Shown here: positions 59,783 to 64,000 of the stretch, piece after piece
Numbering within the stretch: the first letter of the stretch is position 1
Layout of the letters: every line of letters begins with the position of its first letter
NCBI GenBank assembly: GCA_031180725.1
Contig: JAPSLO010000014.1
Span: 62,001 to 126,000, forward strand
From: Roseomonas sp.
GTDB taxonomy: Bacteria; Pseudomonadota; Alphaproteobacteria; Acetobacterales; Acetobacteraceae
Direction: 5' to 3'
Length of the DNA stretch: 64,000 bases
Program-made: the position numbers and the translations under genes
Notes under the pieces: generated by a model
Seen by the model: the letters and a program-made list of their open reading frames with translations, nothing else
Databases searched by the model: none
Told to the model about the DNA's origin: nothing

Positions 59783-60346
59783 TCAGACGCCCCCCAGCAG
59801 CCGCGCGCGTTCCGGCAGTCCCATCGCGTCCCAGCGTTCGGCGCTGCGCTCCGGGATTTGGCGCCTGATCCGGCCCTGCTGGGCGGGGGTGAGTTCCGAC
59901 CAGAAGCGGGTCAGCCAGGGCTCCCGGCGCACCACCTCGGCGATGGAACGGCGCGGCGGGGCGGCGGCCGGGGTGGCCTGGGCCGCCGCGCTGGCCGCGG
60001 GGGCGGTGCTGGCCGCCGGCGGGTCGGGCAACGGGTCCATGGCCACGATCGCCGGCGCAGGCTCCGGTTCCATCATAAGGGGGGCCGGATCCTTCAGGAC
60101 AGGCGGCGGGGGCGTGCGCTCCACCACCACCGGGCCAGGCGGCACCGCATAGGGCGCGGTCTGGTAGGGGTAGGGCGCCGGCTGGACGACAATGGGGCCG
60201 CCGGCCGCGGGATAAGGTTCCGCCCGTCGCGGCTCGAAGATCCGGTCCAGCACATCCACTCGGCGCAGGGCATCGTCCACCCGCGAGATCGGCCCGCAGG
60301 CGGCCGTCGCGAGCAACCCTGCGAGGACCAGCGCGCGTTGCAACAT
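59783..60346 (-). CDS. Putative Pro/Ala-rich lipoprotein
   Basis: A 187-residue protein with a lipoprotein signal (VLAGLLATAACG, Cys at residue 17). A long Pro/Ala/Val-rich linker follows (residues 45-130, containing PAPYPYQTAPYAVPPG). The C-terminus is a compact basic helix (REPWLTRFWSELTPAQQGRI). No domain recognised. It is likely anchored in the envelope, with the terminal helix perhaps as a binding element. The chosen start gives the lipobox at the right distance; the frame is open far upstream. Confidence 0.65.
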   Translation of the reverse strand: MLQRALVLAGLLATAACGPISRVDDALRRVDVLDRIFEPRRAEPYPAAGGPIVVQPAPYPYQTAPYAVPPGPVVVERTPPPPVLKDPAPLMMEPEPAPAIVAMDPLPDPPAASTAPAASAAAQATPAAAPPRRSIAEVVRREPWLTRFWSELTPAQQGRIRRQIPERSAERWDAMGLPERARLLGGV

Positions 60347-60457
60347 GACAGGATTCAAACGAACGGCACCCTGAACAGGATGCGGCCATCGCGCAGCCTT
60401 GAGAGGCTGGGCTGCCGCCATCATTGCAGGGCGCCGGGTTGCGCGAGGGGACGGGAC

Positions 60458-60922
60458 ATGGACAGTGGGATGCGCATACTGCCGATCGCCTTCACGCCGC
60501 ATGTGGCGACGGTGGCCGCTTGGCTGCACGCCGAGTGGTGGGCCGAGGACGGCTGGAAGCTGGAGGACACGATCCGATTCCTGCGCGAGGCCGAAGGCCC
60601 CGCCGCGCCCTGCTGCTTCGTGGCGGAGGAGGAGGGCTGCCCGCTCGGCACCGCGACCTTCGATACGGAAGACCTGCCGAGCCGGCGCGATCTCTCGCCT
60701 TGGCTCGCTTCGGTCCTGGTTGCGCCGGCGCATCGGCGCCGCGGCGTCGCCTCTGCCCTCGTCGCGCATGTGGAGCAGGCAGCGCGACGCCAGGGTCACC
60801 GGCGGCTCTGGCTGTTTACCGGAGACTGCGCGCCCTTCTATGCCGCGCGCGGCTGGGCGAAGGCTGGAATGGAGGAATGGCGCGGGCGCCCGGTGACGCT
60901 GATGGCGAAGGACCTGGCCTGA
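60458..60922 (+). CDS. GNAT family N-acetyltransferase
   Basis: A 154-residue acetyltransferase. The acetyl-CoA loop is VLVAPAHRRRGVASALVAHV (the R/Q-x-x-G-x-A motif as RRRGVA), followed by LWLFTGDCAPFYAARGW and a C-terminal VTLMAKDL. The acceptor, such as an amino acid, peptide or antibiotic, is unknown. It is divergent from the lipoprotein gene and stands alone upstream of sixA. Confidence 0.88.
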   Translation: MDSGMRILPIAFTPHVATVAAWLHAEWWAEDGWKLEDTIRFLREAEGPAAPCCFVAEEEGCPLGTATFDTEDLPSRRDLSPWLASVLVAPAHRRRGVASALVAHVEQAARRQGHRRLWLFTGDCAPFYAARGWAKAGMEEWRGRPVTLMAKDLA

Positions 60923-61064
60923 CCCATTCCTGGCGCAATCGGCCTTGCCTCCGCCGTCCGAGGGTGCGGACCAAGGACATCGCGCGGCCGGGATGCACCC
61001 CAGCAAAGGTTCATACCGGCCGAGGCAGACAACCTGACCGGTCCGTGCTTAGCATCCCCGCATC

Positions 61065-61622
61065 ATGCGACAGTTGCTGCTGCTGCGGCATGCCAAGTCC
61101 TCCTGGGATGATCCGCGCCTGCCCGACCATGCCCGTCCGCTCAATGCCCGCGGGCGGCGCAATGCCGCCGCCATGGCGGATGCGATGCGCGAGCTGGGCC
61201 TGGTGCCGGACATCGTGCTCGTCTCCTCGGCCCGCCGTACGCTCCAGACGCTGGAGGCGCTCTCGCCCATCGAGGGATCGCCGCTGGTGGAGCCGATGGA
61301 TGCGCTCTACCTCGCCCCCTGGCCTGCGCTGCTGGAAGTGCTGCGCGGCGTGCGTGAGACGGCCCGCAGCGTGCTGCTGATCGGCCACAATCCGGGCCTG
61401 CACGAGCTGGCCATGGCGCTGGCCGGCCCGGCCGCCATGGCCGGCGGCACGCCCACGGCGCGGCGCCTGGCCGAGAGCTACCCGACGGCCGCGCTGACCG
61501 AGTTCAGTGTCGCCCTGCCCTGGCGCCTGCTGGAGCCGGGCGGCGGGCGGCTGATGCGCTTTCTCGCCCCGGCCGACCTGCCGGCGGCCGAGGCCGGCGA
61601 CGGGCTGGAAGGCGCCGTCTGA
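61065..61622 (+). CDS. sixA: SixA-like histidine phosphatase
   Basis: A 185-residue histidine phosphatase superfamily member. The catalytic RHG-type motif is LLLRHAKSSWDD (His 9) and the second catalytic His is in LLIGHNPGLHELA, as in SixA. SixA removes phosphate from phosphohistidine proteins such as ArcB or PtsO. The CHAD gene follows two bases after its stop, so the two form an operon. Confidence 0.87.
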   Translation: MRQLLLLRHAKSSWDDPRLPDHARPLNARGRRNAAAMADAMRELGLVPDIVLVSSARRTLQTLEALSPIEGSPLVEPMDALYLAPWPALLEVLRGVRETARSVLLIGHNPGLHELAMALAGPAAMAGGTPTARRLAESYPTAALTEFSVALPWRLLEPGGGRLMRFLAPADLPAAEAGDGLEGAV

Positions 61623-61624
61623 CC

Positions 61625-63106
61625 ATGGCCGAGCACAAGGTGGCGCTGGAGGCCGAGCTGCCGGCGGCCGCGGCGGAGACGCTGCCCCGCGGGCGGGAGA
61701 TGGCGGTGCTGCGCGATGCCCGCGGCCGCAGCACGCCGGTCGCGCTTACCTGGCTGGACAGCGCCGACGGCGTGCTGGCCGCCCAGGGGCTGGCCCTGGA
61801 ACAGCCGCAGCGCGGGCCACGCCGCCTGCTGGTCAGCCTGCCGCCGCCAGGGACCTTCTGGTGCCCGGGCAGCCCCGCGGCAGAATTGGCGCGCCTGGCG
61901 CCCGACGAAGTGCCGGAAGAAGCGGCCGACCGGCCTCTGCTGCCGATGGCCAGCTTCCTGGGCCGGGCGACCCGCCTGCCACTTCGGGGTGGTATGGAGG
62001 CAGTGCTGCTGCGCGGTGCGCTGCGTGGCGTGACGCGGGAGATGCCGGTTGCGCGCCTGATCCTGTCTGGCCCCGCCGGGGCGGTGCCGGAAGCCATGCT
62101 GGCTCTTGCCGAGACCGCGCCCCTGCTGCCGCCTCGATTGAGCCTGGCCGAGCAGGCCCGCGCCCTGGCACGAGAGGAAGCGGCGCGCCCGCGCCGCCAG
62201 GGCGCACCCCGCCTGACCGCCGAGGTGGGGGTGGAAGAGGCGCTGACACTGGCGCTTGGCCATCTGGTGGACGTGATGCTGTGGCACGCCCCGGCCGCGG
62301 CGGATGGGACGACGCCCGAGGGCGTTCATCAGACGCGGGTGGCGATCCGCCGCCTGCGCTCCCTGCTGCGCGCCTTCCGCCCGGCCTGCGACGGCGCCGC
62401 GCTGCGCAGGCTGGATGCGACGGTAAAGGAGATCGCCAGCGCACTCGGGCCGGCGCGGGATTGGGATGTCTGGCTCGGCGGGCTGGGCGCGGAGCTGGCC
62501 AAGGCGCTGCCCGACGAGTCCCGCATCGCCGCCCTGCTGGCGGCGGCGCGGGAGAAGCGCGAGGCGGCCTATGCCGCGCTGCGCCCCGTACTGGCCGGCC
62601 CTGTGCTGCGCCAAGCGGCCTGGCAGGCGGTGGCAGCGATTCAAGACCGCCCCTGGCGCAGGGAGGAGGATGCCGAGGCAGCGGCGGCGCGCGAGGCACG
62701 GCTGGAGGATTTCGCCGCGGGGCTGCTGGAGAAGCGCTGGCGCAAGCTGGCGGAGGCCGGGGCGGAGATCGACGGCCTGCCGGATGCGGAATTCCACGCG
62801 CTGCGCATCCAGGCCAAGCGGATGCGCTACGCGGCGGAACTCTTCGCGCCGCTCTGGGGGCGGAAGAAGGGCAGGCGTTTCCTATCCCGCCTAGCGGAGG
62901 TGCAGGACGCCTTCGGCCTGGCGAACGACGCGGTGGTGGCACGGGGGCTGATGGGGCTGCTGGCGCCGCGCGGGGCCGGGACTCTGGCCTGGGCGGTGGG
63001 CGCGGCCGAAGGCTGGGCGCTGGCCCGGGCGCGTCGCGCGCGCAGCAAAGCGACCTCCGCCTGGAAGGAACTTCTCGATTGTGAAGTCTTTTGGGATCAA
63101 GACTGA
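61625..63106 (+). CDS. CHAD domain protein with degenerate CYTH-like N-terminus
   Basis: A 493-residue protein. The C-terminal ~280 residues are a CHAD helical domain, which binds polyphosphate through conserved basic residues: EGVHQTRVAIRRLRSLLRAF and FHALRIQAKRMRYAAELFAP. The N-terminal ~200 residues occupy the place of a CYTH triphosphate-binding domain but lack its ExExK motif (EAELP instead), so this half is probably not catalytic. Coupling to sixA hints at phosphate/polyphosphate metabolism or granule association. Confidence 0.87.
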   Translation: MAEHKVALEAELPAAAAETLPRGREMAVLRDARGRSTPVALTWLDSADGVLAAQGLALEQPQRGPRRLLVSLPPPGTFWCPGSPAAELARLAPDEVPEEAADRPLLPMASFLGRATRLPLRGGMEAVLLRGALRGVTREMPVARLILSGPAGAVPEAMLALAETAPLLPPRLSLAEQARALAREEAARPRRQGAPRLTAEVGVEEALTLALGHLVDVMLWHAPAAADGTTPEGVHQTRVAIRRLRSLLRAFRPACDGAALRRLDATVKEIASALGPARDWDVWLGGLGAELAKALPDESRIAALLAAAREKREAAYAALRPVLAGPVLRQAAWQAVAAIQDRPWRREEDAEAAAAREARLEDFAAGLLEKRWRKLAEAGAEIDGLPDAEFHALRIQAKRMRYAAELFAPLWGRKKGRRFLSRLAEVQDAFGLANDAVVARGLMGLLAPRGAGTLAWAVGAAEGWALARARRARSKATSAWKELLDCEVFWDQD

Positions 63107-63206
63107 AGGTTAACGCAGCAAGAATCGCGCCACGATACGGAATGCTTGCATCCGCGCCGTGCGCCGGGCTACCCGTAGAGCCTCCACACAAAGACGTGAT
63201 GGTCCC

Positions 63207-63770
63207 GTGCTCCGAAAGCGTCGCATCTTCCGCCCCGCTGCCACTCAGCGAAGCTGGCGCACGCCTCTGGTCGCCGTCTCGGTCACGTTGCTGGCGGCGA
63301 TGGCCTCCGGACTCGGCCTGCCCACGGACCTGATGGGGTCCGCCCCGCGACAGCAGGATTGGTCCGCCCTGGCCCCGGAAGTGCGGGTGGTGGATGGCGA
63401 GACGCTGCGCCTTGGTGACCGCACGCTGCGCTTGGCGAAGATCGACGCGCCGGAACGCGGCCAGGCTTGCGGCGATGCGGCCGGCCGGTGGTTCGATTGC
63501 GGCGCCGCGGCAGCCGAGGCGCTGTCGCGCCTGGTCAATGGCCGCTCCGTGGTCTGCCTGGTTTCCGGCCGCGACCGCTTCGGGCGCGGCCTCGGCATCT
63601 GCACCGCGGGCGGAGTGCCGCTGAATGCCGGGCTGGTCGGGGCCGGCTGGGCACTTGCTCAGGACGATGACCCGGAGATGGTGCCGCTGGAGCAGGAAGC
63701 CCGGCGCGGCGCACGCGGCCTCTGGGCTGGCGGCTTCACTCCGCCGGAGGATTGGCGCCGCCGTAATTGA
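63207..63770 (+). CDS. Thermonuclease-like (SNase fold) protein, possibly exported
   Basis: A protein of about 187 residues with an N-terminal basic segment and a hydrophobic stretch (PLVAVSVTLLAAMASGLGL), suggesting export or membrane anchoring. The SNase-like OB-fold part has VVDGETLRLGDRTLRLAKIDAPE and GRDRFGRGLGIC. The arginine pair and aspartates partly match nuclease active sites, but the full catalytic set is not clear. GTG 63207 is tentative; GTG 63159 is also possible. It lies just before gltA. Confidence 0.75.
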   Translation: MLRKRRIFRPAATQRSWRTPLVAVSVTLLAAMASGLGLPTDLMGSAPRQQDWSALAPEVRVVDGETLRLGDRTLRLAKIDAPERGQACGDAAGRWFDCGAAAAEALSRLVNGRSVVCLVSGRDRFGRGLGICTAGGVPLNAGLVGAGWALAQDDDPEMVPLEQEARRGARGLWAGGFTPPEDWRRRN

Positions 63771-63827
63771 CCGGGACGGGCGGGTCACAAAGCATCAACA
63801 ACTGGCCAGTGTTGAAGGGGGCGCACG

Positions 63828-63857
63828 TTGCCAACGCGGCAGCCCCGCTCCTATCTT
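63828..63857 (+). promoter_or_regulatory. Candidate gltA promoter
   Basis: TTGCCA (63828-63833) and TATCTT (63852-63857) are 18 bases apart, matching sigma-70 consensus at five and four of six positions. The start of the citrate synthase frame is 57 bases downstream. Confidence 0.45.
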
Positions 63858-63913
63858 GCAGCGCATCATAACGGCGCCGCGAGCATGTGCCGCCAGCCTT
63901 GAGGAAGCAGATC

Positions 63914-64000
63914 ATGGCCACCACACCCAAGGGCTCAGTTACCTTCACGCTCGACGGCACGAACCGAAGCACCAAGCTTCCGGTGCACGGCGGCACCATC
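63914..64000 (+). CDS. gltA: Citrate synthase, 5' end only
   Basis: The first 29 codons of a gene cut by the window edge. GAGGAAGCAG precedes the ATG. The visible residues (SVTFTLDGTN, then STKLPVHGGTI) match the N-terminal beta strands of type II citrate synthases, where the motif continues GPDVIDIR. Citrate synthase joins acetyl-CoA and oxaloacetate at the entry of the citric acid cycle. The short visible length limits certainty. Confidence 0.75.
   Translation, partial: MATTPKGSVTFTLDGTNRSTKLPVHGGTI

Overview
The window is very GC-rich and gene-dense, with many ATGA start/stop overlaps. It carries at least six Bug/TctC-type periplasmic binding proteins, a TRAP transporter, an alphaproteobacterial-style heterotetrameric sarcosine oxidase, a DUF1289 protein and the first 29 codons of a gltA-like citrate synthase gene. 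This points to an alphaproteobacterium of the Acetobacteraceae, most like Roseomonas and relatives. That assignment rests on gene content and protein style only, not on a database search. No rRNA, tRNA, CRISPR array or complete insertion sequence was recognised.

Layout. (1) 1-8391, minus strand: a one-carbon/glycine-betaine unit transcribed soxB-soxD-soxA-soxG, then a dimethylglycine/sarcosine dehydrogenase-like flavoprotein, a DUF1289 protein and a homocysteine S-methyltransferase cut by the window edge. Together they could take betaine through dimethylglycine and sarcosine to glycine, feeding methyl groups to methionine and folate. (2) 8576-11905: a lone flagellin gene, an IS402-like-domain protein lying antisense to the 3' end of trmO, and an orphan modA. 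(3) 11990-30218: an accessory catabolic region. Four times a Bug binding-protein gene is followed directly by one soluble enzyme gene (two amidohydrolases, a class II aldolase, a cupin). Two further Bug genes stand next to each other, divergent from a three-gene operon (Asp-box propeller, carboxymuconolactone-decarboxylase-like, maleate-isomerase-like). An IclR regulator, an M20 peptidase, a NIPSNAP protein, a TauD-like protein lacking one iron ligand, and an M23 endopeptidase are interspersed. No TctA/TctB membrane subunits are present, so the binding proteins must share permeases encoded elsewhere or act in sensing.

(4) 30294-39709: dehydrogenases, two overlapping EamA exporters, a gamma-glutamylcyclotransferase-like protein, an LctP-type permease, a TerC protein and a DctPQM TRAP transporter with a hairpin-rich insert between dctQ and dctM. 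(5) 39739-47663: DNA glycosylase, RNase Z-like hydrolase, HD phosphohydrolase, alpha/beta hydrolase, another EamA protein, a SAF-domain dehydrogenase, a small membrane protein, a quinone oxidoreductase and a LivK-type binding protein. (6) 47784-54299, minus: an MHYT-PAS-HWE histidine kinase, then a PhoX-like protein translationally coupled to a BisC/TorA-type molybdoenzyme. (7) 54433-64000: housekeeping-like genes, including a class III aminotransferase, polyprenyl diphosphate synthase, a tRNA-type methyltransferase, SCO, SixA, a CHAD protein, a nuclease-like protein and gltA.

Starts were chosen by ribosome-binding sites and overlaps read directly from the sequence. Enzyme substrates, especially in the Bug-linked modules, are inferred from family membership and are mostly undetermined.
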